A DNA stretch of 64,000 nt. It comes from CBDDCA01 sp965218205. Its GTDB lineage: Bacteria > Spirochaetota > Spirochaetia > WTKD01 > G963693115. The DNA is taken from the NCBI GenBank assembly GCA_965218205.1, contig OZ244590.1, forward strand, positions 2,046,001 to 2,110,000, written 5' to 3'. The stretch's first letter is position 1, and each line of letters starts with the position of its first letter. A program made the translations under genes and the position numbers. Shown here piece after piece: positions 9,335 to 17,668 of the stretch. The notes beneath the pieces are model-generated. The model had not been told where the DNA came from. It did no database searches and saw nothing but the letters and a program-made list of their open reading frames with translations.

Positions 9335-9766
9335 TTAACATCCCTTTAATTTTCTCTTGTTTATAGTATGCTGGAGTAGTTTTTTATCGGCTTCATACCT
9401 GTTTTTTATTGTTTCTTTTTCGTGCTTATATACGGGCGAGCGGTTGTAGTAATAGTAAGTATATGGGCTTTCACTATACCAATTTTCTAGCTCTTTTATT
9501 TTTTTATCTAGTGCAGTAATTTTATTCTCTAGCTCTCTTGTGGTGTGCTGACTTAAGTTTGTTCCGTTGTAATTGTAATAGCTGTTGTAATAGCTGTTAG
9601 GATAGCTATTGTAATAGTAACGCTGTTGTCTATCTAGCTCCTTGTTGTACTGCAAACATTCGGGGCTTTGTAGCTCTGGATAATAATACCATTCCTTACA
9701 TTGTACAAAGGTGAGTAATAAGGCAAGCGATACAATAAGAAATATAATAATTGCCATATACTTCAT
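9335..9766 (-). CDS. Tyr/Asn-rich small secreted or lipoprotein
   Basis: 143 aa from the ATG that follows AGGAG by 8 bases; three extra residues are possible from an upstream GTG. A hydrophobic signal (about residues 3-22) ends in FVQC, which could act as a lipobox. The middle is a striking Tyr/Asn/Ser repeat region (runs such as YYYNSYPNSYYNSYYNY), followed by a charged, probably helical segment with two further Tyr clusters. No recognised family. Likely exported to the cell envelope. Confidence 0.6.
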   Translation of the reverse strand: MKYMAIIIFLIVSLALLLTFVQCKEWYYYPELQSPECLQYNKELDRQQRYYYNSYPNSYYNSYYNYNGTNLSQHTTRELENKITALDKKIKELENWYSESPYTYYYYNRSPVYKHEKETIKNRYEADKKLLQHTINKRKLKGC

Positions 9767-9880
9767 AAAATACACTCCTATAGCTATTTTACACTATGAT
9801 ATGCAGAAAAACACCCCTCTCATGTGTCATATATGGCTCATAGTGAGTTTTTCTGTGCTTCTTTGAATAAACACTTTACA

Positions 9881-10051
9881 CTACTCTTGTCTATTTTCTT
9901 GCCTTTTTCTTATGATATGAAAAATAATTATTAAAAAAATGATTAACTCAATACATGCTATAACTAACAATACAATTATTCTTTTCAAAATTATTACTCT
10001 CTGCCAATAGATAAAAAAGTGAATAAAATAAACTGTAAATCTTAAAAACAT
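9881..10051 (-). CDS. small membrane protein, 56 aa
   Basis: An ATG with GAGG four bases before it opens 56 codons ending in TAG. The product has an aromatic/hydrophobic N-terminus (MFLRFTVYFIHFFIYW), a second long hydrophobic segment at about residues 24-46 and a basic tail (IIRKRQENRQE). It looks like a small inner-membrane protein. It lies between, and on the same strand as, the genes at 9335 and 10158. An internal TTG start at residue 22 with its own GAGAG would leave one membrane segment. It is the only coding signal I see in the 9767-10157 gap. Confidence 0.45.
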   Translation of the reverse strand: MFLRFTVYFIHFFIYWQRVIILKRIIVLLVIACIELIIFLIIIFHIIRKRQENRQE

Positions 10052-10157
10052 TATTCCTCTTTAATTATGTAATATCTATCTTGCTAGTCATTTGTACATA
10101 GTTTCATACTATAAGCAAGAGTGAGAATCTGCAAGCCTCGTATATAACAGTATACTA

Positions 10158-10670
10158 CTATTCTATAAGAGAAACATCACTGAGAAAATTCTCTGCAAGA
10201 TGAAGTAATAACTGTTGCTGATAATCAAAAATAAAAGAATGTACAGTATACGCATCCTGTGTTTCTTCTGTATCAGGGTTACTTGCATCCGATGTCGCTT
10301 GAGTGGGAGTACAAAGAATAAGCCTTGCATCATGTATACTAAAGAGAGAGCGTAAAAAAGGCACTTTCTTTGGTTTTCTCCATGCTTGCACTGACGAAAA
10401 AAATACCTCTACCCAATAGGCACTTTGCCCTTCAATATTGAACATGCTTGCTATCCAATTTTGATGAGGAAAACGATACAGAAATATCCCTTTCTCAGTA
10501 ATATAACTCACTCCCCATATTTTCTCTTTCTTTTTTGGCAACGAGGGGGCTACTAATTCATTTGAAGTAGTATGCATATACTGCCCCATACCATAGCCTA
10601 GTACTGTACCATGCTTCTCTTCTGCTTTTCTCCAGAACTCTTCTTTTCTATTGGGTTCTAATGTTTGCAT
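10158..10670 (-). CDS. hypothetical cytoplasmic protein, 170 aa
   Basis: No recognised family. The frame is open to a GTG at 10793, but a near-perfect promoter overlaps that region (-35 TTGACA, 17-base spacer, -10 TATAGT), so transcription starts inside the apparent N-terminus. The first downstream ATG, at 10670, has TAGGA 6 bases upstream and is chosen. The product has no signal or membrane segment and carries a low-complexity Thr/Asp/Glu stretch near residues 128-142. It ends close to the small membrane gene at 9881-10051. Confidence 0.6.
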   Translation of the reverse strand: MQTLEPNRKEEFWRKAEEKHGTVLGYGMGQYMHTTSNELVAPSLPKKKEKIWGVSYITEKGIFLYRFPHQNWIASMFNIEGQSAYWVEVFFSSVQAWRKPKKVPFLRSLFSIHDARLILCTPTQATSDASNPDTEETQDAYTVHSFIFDYQQQLLLHLAENFLSDVSLIE

Positions 10671-10744
10671 ACAATGTCCTACTTTTACTTTTATAGAAGA
10701 GTAATCTTTACTAGAGGCTGCAACAACTATGGCTACTCGTTCTC

Positions 10745-10760
10745 TTATACTATAGTATAA
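10745..10760. promoter_or_regulatory. 16-bp perfect palindrome, candidate operator
   Basis: TTATACTATAGTATAA is a perfect inverted repeat just downstream of the -10 box (10773-10778), at about +6 to +21 of the expected transcript. A repressor bound here would block elongation of the 10158-10670 gene. The protein that binds it is unknown. Confidence 0.4.
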
Positions 10761-10772
10761 AAGTATATTTAC

Positions 10773-10801
10773 ACTATAGTCAAAGTGTCCCACATTGTCA
10801 A
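10773..10801 (-). promoter_or_regulatory. consensus sigma-70-type promoter
   Basis: Minus-strand TTGACA (10796-10801), 17-base spacer, TATAGT (10773-10778). It is the best match to a housekeeping promoter that I noticed in the window. It drives the 170-aa gene and shows that the GTG at 10793 cannot be the start. Confidence 0.75.
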
Positions 10802-10821
10802 GAATGCTATAAAGGGGAACA

Positions 10822-10851
10822 CGAGTTCAAGGACTAATTGCGACAAAGGAG
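10822..10851 (+). repeat. interspersed repeat, copy A
   Basis: Contains gttcaaggactaattgcgac, shared with reverse-oriented copies at 17586, 34868 and 43733. It sits in the gap between the ImmA/IrrE gene and the 170-aa gene. In one frame it reads V-Q-G-L-I-A-T, as do the other copies in part. Confidence 0.6.
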
Positions 10852-10942
10852 CAAAAAAAAGAGCAAGAAACATAAAAAAAGATAGTTCTAAAGTTATTAT
10901 ATATAAAAAATCACAAGACAGAAATAATACATTGTAAAATGA

Positions 10943-11449
10943 TTACTTGTCTTGTAGTCCTAGACGATAGGTCATCGCTTGTTTAGAAACTTCAAATATA
11001 TCAGCCATAAGAGTAATTATTATTTCTTTGCCATTTTCTACATTAAGTCCTATTTTTTTTGTTATTTCTTCTAAAATTTCATCAATTTTATGACCAGGCA
11101 TAATAATATTTCCAGCTAATCTATTAGCTTCTGCTTCCATTTTATTAGAGAGTTCACTTCTATATAAAGCATTTTCATTTATCCCATCCCCTATTTCTTG
11201 TTTATGTAAGAAGTAATGTGCTAATTCATGTGCTAATGTAAATCGTTGTCTTGTTTTTGGGTGTAAAACACTAACAATTATTTCATATGTATTATTTTCT
11301 TTTTTTATAATCTGTCCTGATAATTTTCCTATATATCTATAAAAAACCTTTATTTCATAATGATTTGCTATTTTTTCTAAGTCCACTGGGATAGTATCTA
11401 ATAATGAATCTTCTTTTAAGTTTTGTGTTATTTCTTCTATTCTATTCAT
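10943..11449 (-). CDS. ImmA/IrrE family zinc metallopeptidase
   Basis: 168 aa. It has the zinc motif HELAH at residues 74-78 preceded by FTLA, and a downstream EAEANRLAGNIIMP stretch with the third ligand Glu, both typical of ImmA/IrrE (COG2856). These enzymes cleave a helix-turn-helix repressor to switch on stress or mobile-element genes. No such repressor is next to it; the partner is the membrane coiled-coil protein directly upstream. Its AGGAGG ribosome site lies inside the last codons of that gene, so the two are translationally coupled. Confidence 0.85.
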   Translation of the reverse strand: MNRIEEITQNLKEDSLLDTIPVDLEKIANHYEIKVFYRYIGKLSGQIIKKENNTYEIIVSVLHPKTRQRFTLAHELAHYFLHKQEIGDGINENALYRSELSNKMEAEANRLAGNIIMPGHKIDEILEEITKKIGLNVENGKEIIITLMADIFEVSKQAMTYRLGLQDK

Positions 11450-11453
11450 TTTA

Positions 11454-11861
11454 TTACTTCCTCCTATTAGATTCTCTTGCTAATTCTTTTAATATTTCTC
11501 TTTTTCTAGCTTCTTCCATCTCCTTTGCTTGTAAATCTAATTCTGTTTTTTCAGTTATTTCTTTTCTTAAATCTTCTTCTCTTTTGCTTTTATCTTTTTC
11601 TAATTCTTCAAGTATGTCTTTAGTTATAGAAGTTTTTAAAGTATTACGTAATTCTTTCCATCCTATAATGCCTAAAGCACCTACGCCCAAAGCAAAAGAA
11701 CCTATTAACACTTGTAATAAAGTTATTTGAAGACTTATAGCATCTGCACTATCAAATTCATACTCTATATCTCTAAAATGAGAGTACCCTGTTTGCACAG
11801 TCTGATAAAATATGAAACCTAATGATATAAAGGATAATAATAATGTAAGACTAACAAACAC
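11454..11861 (-). CDS. membrane protein with C-terminal coiled coil, ImmA/IrrE partner
   Basis: 135 aa from a GTG. Two hydrophobic segments (about residues 1-18 and 45-66) are followed by a long Lys/Glu-rich coiled coil to the end. The start is doubtful. No ribosome site precedes the GTG, and the frame stays open upstream to about 11921, encoding more membrane-like sequence but no start codon. An ATG at 11932 would join this frame after a one-base slip in an A-rich run, so the 5' end may be frameshifted. No family recognised. It is a candidate regulator, anchor or substrate of the peptidase downstream. Confidence 0.6.
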   Translation of the reverse strand: MFVSLTLLLSFISLGFIFYQTVQTGYSHFRDIEYEFDSADAISLQITLLQVLIGSFALGVGALGIIGWKELRNTLKTSITKDILEELEKDKSKREEDLRKEITEKTELDLQAKEMEEARKREILKELARESNRRK

Positions 11862-12299
11862 AGATATATGTTTAATAATCCAACCTATAAACTTTGAAAA
11901 CCAATTTTGTTCTTTTCTTTTTCATTACTCATATTATTTTTATATATAAGATTAATATTTACAATAGTTTTTTATGCTTTATCTACAATCATACTAATAT
12001 ATATTGTAACATATTTGTAACTAAAATGTAATACAAGACTTTATAATTCTCCCTTTTAGATATGTTAATAGTATCGGCATAGATAAAAAGTAGATTAGGA
12101 TTATAGTTGTATACTTTGATTTACGCATATAAGAGAGACTCATCAAGTATAATTTTGATTGCATTATTTACGCTAAAAACAATAAATTATTTTAGTCTGT
12201 TTTTATACATAATTTCTGTATTTCTAAAATTGGAGTATTACTCTCTCGTATGCTCTCAAAGATGCCTGAGAAACACTTTTTTTGCTACTCTTGAGGTTC
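11862..12299. other. gap without a convincing gene
   Basis: Apart from the possible 5' extension of the gene at 11454 (to about 11932), I see only AT-rich sequence. A 65-codon plus-strand frame at 12107 has no ribosome site and a composition typical of chance translation of AT-rich DNA. Confidence 0.5.
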
Positions 12300-12334
12300 T
12301 ATAGCAAGAAAGGAGTATTTCCTTTCTTGCTATA
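12300..12334. terminator. 15-bp stem-loop at the 3' end of lipoprotein copy 1
   Basis: TATAGCAAGAAAGGA and its exact complement flank a 5-base loop. There is no T run on the gene's strand, so it may stabilise or process the mRNA end rather than act as a classic terminator. The same stem follows copy 3 at 44055-44091. Confidence 0.6.
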
Positions 12335-12360
12335 AGCTGTATTGCTATACTATGCTACGA

Positions 12361-15300
12361 TTAAGGGCATGCTACTGTATCAGTGTTATCTTTTGGGTAC
12401 TTGTCTGTGTCTCCATCCATAGCGGAATTTCTAAAAACACCAGAAGTTAATAGTACCTTACACAGTTTCCATGACGATAAATCTTGATCAAATACAGTAG
12501 CTCCACGAAACATGGCATTAAGCAAGGTAACATTCCCTACATTCCAATTTCCTATGTCTTGATTAAAGGCATTTGCACTCAAAAACATAGTAATCATAGT
12601 CTTTACACTACTCACATCCCAATTTCCTATGTCTTGATTAAAAATAGTAGCTCCATCAAACATTGAACTCATATTAGTAACCTTGCCTACATCCCAATCT
12701 CCTATATCTTGATTAAACTTAGTAGCATTACTAAACATAGCACCCATATTAGTAACATTACTGGTATTCCACTGTGTTATGTCCCCATTAAATGTACTAT
12801 CTCTACTAAATAAACTACTCATATCAGTAATGGCACTCGTATCTATCATATTGAGGTTGGGGCTATTGGTGTCTTGTCTGCTTGCTCCTCTTTCTGCAGT
12901 GATAATAGCTTTGAGTGCTGTCTTTGTTGTTGGTCTGTAATAGCTCGCTACTTCGCTTGGGAGTTTCACCAGTCCTGTCTCTACATTGATAGTCGCAAGT
13001 ACCTTTTGTCCCGAGTTTGCTCCCGAAGTAATGGTACATTCCACTACTCCATAGCTATACTCAGTGATAGCAGTATCATGTATGTTTGATTTATTTGCTG
13101 TGCCTGTTATCGTTACTGTATTGGTATTTTTTGCAAATGTTACTGTTAGGCCTGTTTCTTGTTTGAGTGTGCTGTTATCGTTATCTATTGTGCTTTCATC
13201 ACAGGTAAAGGTAAGCCCACTAGGACTAATGCTGGTAAGTACTCTCGTTGTATGTGCTGATGTTGGTGTTGATCCTACTGTTGCTGAAACTTTTGTGGCA
13301 TTTCCTATTACTACTGTTGGGGTGCTGGCAGAGACTGCTGTTGCTTCTGCTGAGATTTTTGTCTTTTTGAAGCTGTTTACTGCTACTGCGGTGATATAGT
13401 ACTTTGTATTCAATCGTAGATTGCGTATTGTATAGCTTGTTGCTCCTGTTGGCACATCGTCTTTTTCTGCTCCTACTTGTGCATCGCTTGCTGCTTGTGC
13501 TCGTGTTTTTACTGTTGCTCCATCTATGTTTGTTTTTGAGGCTATATAGTATACTTTGTAGTCTATTTGATTATCTCTTAAATCAGTTCCTTCTGCTGTT
13601 GTTCCTTTTACGGTAGGAGCTGTTATGGTAAGTACTATGGTTACTCCTTGTGCATTTGCTTGTATGGTGGGCTTTCCTGGTGCTGCATAGGCTTCTTTTG
13701 CTACAAACTCGTGGCGTTCTCCTGCTGATGCTTTGTTGGGATCGGTGCTATTTATTGCTTGTACTACTATTTCGTAGGTTGTTCCGCTTGTCAATCCTGT
13801 CAAAATAGTGTTTGTTGTTCCTGCTGACACTGTTTTTGTTGCTGTCGCATCTCTTATTATTGCTGCTTCATTTCTTGCACTGCCTCCTTTGGCAACACTA
13901 TATACTTTGTACGATACCTGTGCGGTTGTTAGAGTGTCCCCTGTATTTGCTTTGTGGCTTGAAGTAAGATTGGGAGCTGTCCACGATACTCTCATGCCTG
14001 TTTGGGTTACTCTTGTTTGTATGCTTGATACTTCTGCGGGGGCTGTCGCTTGTGATGCGGTTGTTACTGTTGCCACTGTCGATACTACTTTTTTGCTTGG
14101 GTCTGTTTTTACTGCTACTTCTACCACAAAATGATACTTTGTTGCTCCTTTTATTGCTACTGTTGGGGAGGTCAAGCCTAAACTGGCAAGGGCTGGTACT
14201 GTGTACACTCTGCTACTGGCACTGCCTATGTTTATCTTTCTGCCTGCTAGTACTTCTGCTACTGTAGCTGTGCCGTCTTTCTGTAAGCCGTACACGGTGT
14301 ATACTAGCTTGTCATTTGTTATGCTTGTGCCATCGTAGTCTTTTGCTCCTGTAAATGTGCTTAACTGCGTGAGTACTAGCTTTATTGTTCCTGCTGTGCT
14401 TGTTGACGGTGATACTACTAGCTTTCCTGTCAGTAATGACTGATTTGGAGCTACTGCTTTGGAGGTATAGACTTCCTTTATTTCTGTTACATCGGTGTAA
14501 AAGCCTGCTGGAAAGAGTTTGCTACTATTGGATGCATCGTAGTTGGGGCTTGTTGTGTTTACTATCCTCACTCCTATGTAGTAGTCTTTTGCTGTTTCTA
14601 TGGGCGTTGCTCCTGCATTGCTTCCACTGGTACTGTCTACTATTGCTATGGATAGTGTGTTTTGAGTTGTTCCTGTTGCTTTTGTGTACTTTGCTACTTT
14701 TGCTCTACTTTTCTCCACTGCCCATAGGGCTGATACACTGGCAGGCTTTCCAGTTGTGTCTTCTTTCTTGAGGTATAGCACATAGTAGGCAAGATCTCTT
14801 GCTTCAAGGGCATTGCCATTTGCTTTGCTCACTCCTGCTATGTTTGAGGCATTGAGCTGTACTGTTATGACTTTTTTTCCACTATTGCTTTCTCCTGAAG
14901 GAGGCACTGCAAATACTACTGCGTTGTTTGTAGTGTAGGTTGTTACTTTTGGTGCGTTTGGGGGAGCAGTAAGTGTTGCTGTTTTTATTGTTGCTGATGC
15001 TCCTATGCTATAGGCGGGATTGAGGCTGTTTATCGCTTCTACTCCTGCGGTATATTTTGCTCCCTTTGTTCCTATAAATGTTGCTTTTAATGGATTGCTG
15101 TTTCCTGCTAGCTCTCTTGTTTGTACTCCTGCAAGGGCTTTTATTGCTTCTAGTGTTTTTTTGCTATGGTCTCCTGCTACTATGTATACTTTGTATTGTA
15201 TGCTTACTTGCGTGAGTGGTTTTCCATTAGGGGCTTTGTGGGTATTGGCAATAGTACCTGCACTAAATGTATAGACTGCTGTTGCGGTTGTTGATGTTAC

Positions 15301-17244
15301 TGATTCTACAGAGAGTGTTGCATCTTTGGCAGCTGGCGGTGCTGTCGAGGTACTGTCGTATACTGCTACTGCATCAGCGAGAGGGGTTACTGGGCTTACT
15401 CTGTTATTTGCTATTTGTAAAAAATCAAAGCGATAGTTCTTGGCATTTGCTTGGTACTTGGGTACTTCTAAGCCATCTGCTATACCAAAGCTAATGGTGG
15501 TTGCTGGGTTTGTTATGCTTTTTTCTGCTATTACGGTAGCTCCTTCTTTCATACGCAAGGTGTAGTATCGTCCTATGCCCGGTGCTTGCTTAAAGGTTGC
15601 TTTTATCTGTATGACTCCTGTTTTGTCTAGGGTTGGCTTTTTTGAAAAAAGATCTTCTGAGGGGGCATTCAGCTGAGAGGGGGTGGTTATGTCTTGTGTG
15701 GTTGATGTGCTTTTGTTTTCTGCATAGTCTATTGCTTGTATTGTTACTGTGTAGGTTTTGCTTTGACTGAGTTCTTCGACAGAGAGTGATGTTGTGGGAT
15801 AGGGTATTTTTTTCTCGTTGACTACTGCAGTACTTGTGCCTTTCTCTTGTATGCTTACGCTGTATTCTTTTATGTCTTTGTTGTTGCTTGTGGGCTCTGT
15901 CCATGTTATCTGTGTTTCTACTTTTGTTGCTGATACGAAGGGATAGCTTGCTTGTATGTTTGTTACTGGATCGGGGTCAGTGCTATCTGCTACGGTACTT
16001 ACTGTGGCATTTTCTGCTGTTCCTTTGTTGCCTGCATAGTCCTGCGATTGTACTGCCACTGTGTACTCGGTGGTAGCTTTGAGGCCTGCTATCTGTGTGT
16101 TGCGTACTGCTCTGTCTGTTATTGTTACTGTCTTTGCTGGAGTATCGCTATCTTTCTCTGTTGCTGTTATGGTCACTCCTGCATAGTCTCGTACATTGGG
16201 CTCTTGCCAGCTTACTACTATGCTTGTTGCTCCTCCTACTGCACTTACATTGCTTACAGGCTCTGTGCTTTTGTCGGTTGTTGCTTGTTCTTTTGACACT
16301 GCAGTGGAGTACTTTCCGTTTTGAGAGACATACACTTCTACTTTGTACGTAAGCGTGCCGTAGAGTTTTGTGAGTGCTATGCCATCTTTTGCGACATACA
16401 CAGTGGCGTATTCTTTTGCCTGTGCAGTTGCACTGCTGACACTGGTTGCACTGGTATCTTTGCTTATTGTCTCTTCTGCTACTACGGTATTTGTTGCCGT
16501 TGCTATCACTCGTACTTGCAGGCTTTTGTCTGTAAAGGTAAAGCTCCCCCACTTGATAAGCAGGCTTTCATCGGCTGGGCTATTGCTTTTATCGTTTGCT
16601 GTTACTGTAAGATCTGCCTCTGGCAGTGCTGCTACTGTTTGTGAGAGTGCTGAGGGCACTATGCCTCTGAGTGCTTGCTTTGCCGTGCTTTTGTTACCAT
16701 TGCTATCTTTGTATACTACCACTATATCATAGCTGATGCCGTCTATGGTGGGCACAGCAATGCTCAGCTCTCCTTGTGTTACATCTTGTACCGATACTTC
16801 TGTCTTTACCCCTGTAGTTTTTTCTATTACCTGTATTGTGGCTTCTGCTATGTCTGTCTTACCTGACGAGAGTAATGCTTTGTCCCATGTGAGCTTTATG
16901 CCATTTGTTGCTGATTCTACTGCTACCTGTGTAAAGGTGTCTTGCGGTGCAGTTTCATCACTCAGTGTTGTAATAGAGCGGGTTGTTTTTGGTGATACTT
17001 CTGAGTCCTTTTGGGCTTCTATCTCTACAGTGTAGTGAGTGAGTGCTTGTAAGCCTTTGAGTTTGTACGATTGTCCTTGTTGAAACAATGCACGATATTC
17101 TATGGCAGGAACACGCACTTGTATGACTTGTGCTGGTGTCGTTGAAGTTGCAGTTACAACTACATGTGTAGCATCGCTTGGGGCTTGCCAGCGTAACGAG
17201 AGCGTCCCGTCATTGCCTGCTGCTTGTATCTGCACATTGGACAC
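12361..17244 (-). CDS. giant FN3-repeat/BspA-cap surface lipoprotein, copy 1 (frame-disrupted)
   Basis: The 1627-aa main body is a chain of many fibronectin-III-like units of about 90-100 aa, rich in Thr/Ala/Ser (pattern W-x-A-P, then Y-x-V-x-V-x-A-x-D/N). It ends in about 165 residues of BspA/DUF285 repeats with the unit W-N-x-S-x-V-x-x-M-x-x-M-F-x-x-A-x-x-F-N-Q-D-I-G. The apparent GTG start at 17244 is not the real N-terminus: the signal peptide and lipobox lie in another frame at 17245-17468. Adding one C in the CCC at about 17258-17260 would restore the sequence T-P-T-L-A-S-V-S-N-V seen in copies 2 and 3. It is therefore a disrupted gene or a sequence error. The product would be an outer-surface adhesin-like lipoprotein. 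A stem-loop follows at 12300. Confidence 0.85.
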   Translation of the reverse strand: MSNVQIQAAGNDGTLSLRWQAPSDATHVVVTATSTTPAQVIQVRVPAIEYRALFQQGQSYKLKGLQALTHYTVEIEAQKDSEVSPKTTRSITTLSDETAPQDTFTQVAVESATNGIKLTWDKALLSSGKTDIAEATIQVIEKTTGVKTEVSVQDVTQGELSIAVPTIDGISYDIVVVYKDSNGNKSTAKQALRGIVPSALSQTVAALPEADLTVTANDKSNSPADESLLIKWGSFTFTDKSLQVRVIATATNTVVAEETISKDTSATSVSSATAQAKEYATVYVAKDGIALTKLYGTLTYKVEVYVSQNGKYSTAVSKEQATTDKSTEPVSNVSAVGGATSIVVSWQEPNVRDYAGVTITATEKDSDTPAKTVTITDRAVRNTQIAGLKATTEYTVAVQSQDYAGNKGTAENATVSTVADSTDPDPVTNIQASYPFVSATKVETQITWTEPTSNNKDIKEYSVSIQEKGTSTAVVNEKKIPYPTTSLSVEELSQSKTYTVTIQAIDYAENKSTSTTQDITTPSQLNAPSEDLFSKKPTLDKTGVIQIKATFKQAPGIGRYYTLRMKEGATVIAEKSITNPATTISFGIADGLEVPKYQANAKNYRFDFLQIANNRVSPVTPLADAVAVYDSTSTAPPAAKDATLSVESVTSTTATAVYTFSAGTIANTHKAPNGKPLTQVSIQYKVYIVAGDHSKKTLEAIKALAGVQTRELAGNSNPLKATFIGTKGAKYTAGVEAINSLNPAYSIGASATIKTATLTAPPNAPKVTTYTTNNAVVFAVPPSGESNSGKKVITVQLNASNIAGVSKANGNALEARDLAYYVLYLKKEDTTGKPASVSALWAVEKSRAKVAKYTKATGTTQNTLSIAIVDSTSGSNAGATPIETAKDYYIGVRIVNTTSPNYDASNSSKLFPAGFYTDVTEIKEVYTSKAVAPNQSLLTGKLVVSPSTSTAGTIKLVLTQLSTFTGAKDYDGTSITNDKLVYTVYGLQKDGTATVAEVLAGRKINIGSASSRVYTVPALASLGLTSPTVAIKGATKYHFVVEVAVKTDPSKKVVSTVATVTTASQATAPAEVSSIQTRVTQTGMRVSWTAPNLTSSHKANTGDTLTTAQVSYKVYSVAKGGSARNEAAIIRDATATKTVSAGTTNTILTGLTSGTTYEIVVQAINSTDPNKASAGERHEFVAKEAYAAPGKPTIQANAQGVTIVLTITAPTVKGTTAEGTDLRDNQIDYKVYYIASKTNIDGATVKTRAQAASDAQVGAEKDDVPTGATSYTIRNLRLNTKYYITAVAVNSFKKTKISAEATAVSASTPTVVIGNATKVSATVGSTPTSAHTTRVLTSISPSGLTFTCDESTIDNDNSTLKQETGLTVTFAKNTNTVTITGTANKSNIHDTAITEYSYGVVECTITSGANSGQKVLATINVETGLVKLPSEVASYYRPTTKTALKAIITAERGASRQDTNSPNLNMIDTSAITDMSSLFSRDSTFNGDITQWNTSNVTNMGAMFSNATKFNQDIGDWDVGKVTNMSSMFDGATIFNQDIGNWDVSSVKTMITMFLSANAFNQDIGNWNVGNVTLLNAMFRGATVFDQDLSSWKLCKVLLTSGVFRNSAMDGDTDKYPKDNTDTVACP

Positions 17245-17468
17245 TGATGCAAGTGTAGGGTTACTGGTGTCCCTCCTCCACCTGATGAGGAACTGCTACT
17301 GCTCTCTGCACATCCTACGAGTACGAGGGTAGTCATTGCTAGCACTAAAAACAGTGCAACGAGAGTTATGTTTTGCTTATATCGAGAGTGTACCCCCCCC
17401 CCCCCCCGATTTTTTTTCACGCTGTGTGATTCCTTACTCAACCATATTTTTTTCAACTGTTTTTTCAT
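17245..17468 (-). pseudogene. detached 5' end of lipoprotein copy 1 (signal, lipobox, poly-G)
   Basis: ATG at 17468 with AAGGAG 6 bases upstream. The reading frame runs through a 15-G tract as R-G-G-G-G-V-H-S-R-Y-K-Q, then a hydrophobic signal and the lipobox LVLVGC followed by a Ser/Gly linker. It is in frame through the G tract as sequenced, then runs out of frame after T-P-V-T at about 17258. Joined to the body it would give a protein of about 1700 aa. Confidence 0.8.
17393..17407 (-). repeat. 15-G homopolymer tract inside coding sequence
   Basis: Fifteen C on the plus strand, so G15 in the coding strand, next to an A8 run and between the start codon and the signal peptide core. With this length the signal peptide is in frame (ON at this point). 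Tracts this long slip readily in replication and are a classic phase-variation device. Confidence 0.85.
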
Positions 17469-17500
17469 AAAAATCTCCTTTATGATTTTATCTATTATCA

Positions 17501-17517
17501 TGTATAATTATTATACA
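17501..17517. promoter_or_regulatory. palindrome upstream of lipoprotein copy 1
   Basis: TGTATAAT-T-ATTATACA, a perfect 8-bp inverted repeat that contains a TATAAT, 33-49 bases before the ATG. Copy 3 has a different but also perfect inverted repeat at the matching place (48825-48842) with the flanks conserved, so the pairing rather than the sequence has been kept. Operator or 5' mRNA hairpin. Confidence 0.5.
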
Positions 17518-17585
17518 CAATGCACAAATATCATTATAGTAAAAATACTGTTTTTGTGTAGTATCTCCGAAAAAGAAAAAATAAA

Positions 17586-17605
17586 AATTAGTCCTTGAAT
17601 CCGCA
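17586..17605 (-). repeat. interspersed repeat, copy B (short)
   Basis: aattagtccttgaatccgca matches the core of copies A, C and D. On the minus strand it reads ATG-CGG-ATT-CAA-GGA-CTA (M-R-I-Q-G-L). It sits between divergent lipoprotein genes. Confidence 0.55.
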
Positions 17606-17668
17606 TATTATTTGCTATTTTCTCTCTACATATTCAATCAACACTCTCTCTAATACAGTATTCCCTAT

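Noticed and set aside
10673..10793. N-terminal 41 residues of the longest frame of the 170-aa gene
   Set aside because: The region contains the promoter and a palindrome, and a good ribosome site serves the downstream ATG.
12107..12304. 65-codon plus-strand frame before lipoprotein copy 1
   Set aside because: No ribosome site, AT-driven hydrophobic composition, and it runs into the 3' hairpin of the opposite gene.
12361..12860. Repeated 75-bp units suggesting a CRISPR-like array
   Set aside because: The period is in frame and encodes BspA/DUF285 repeats; there are no constant repeats with unique spacers.
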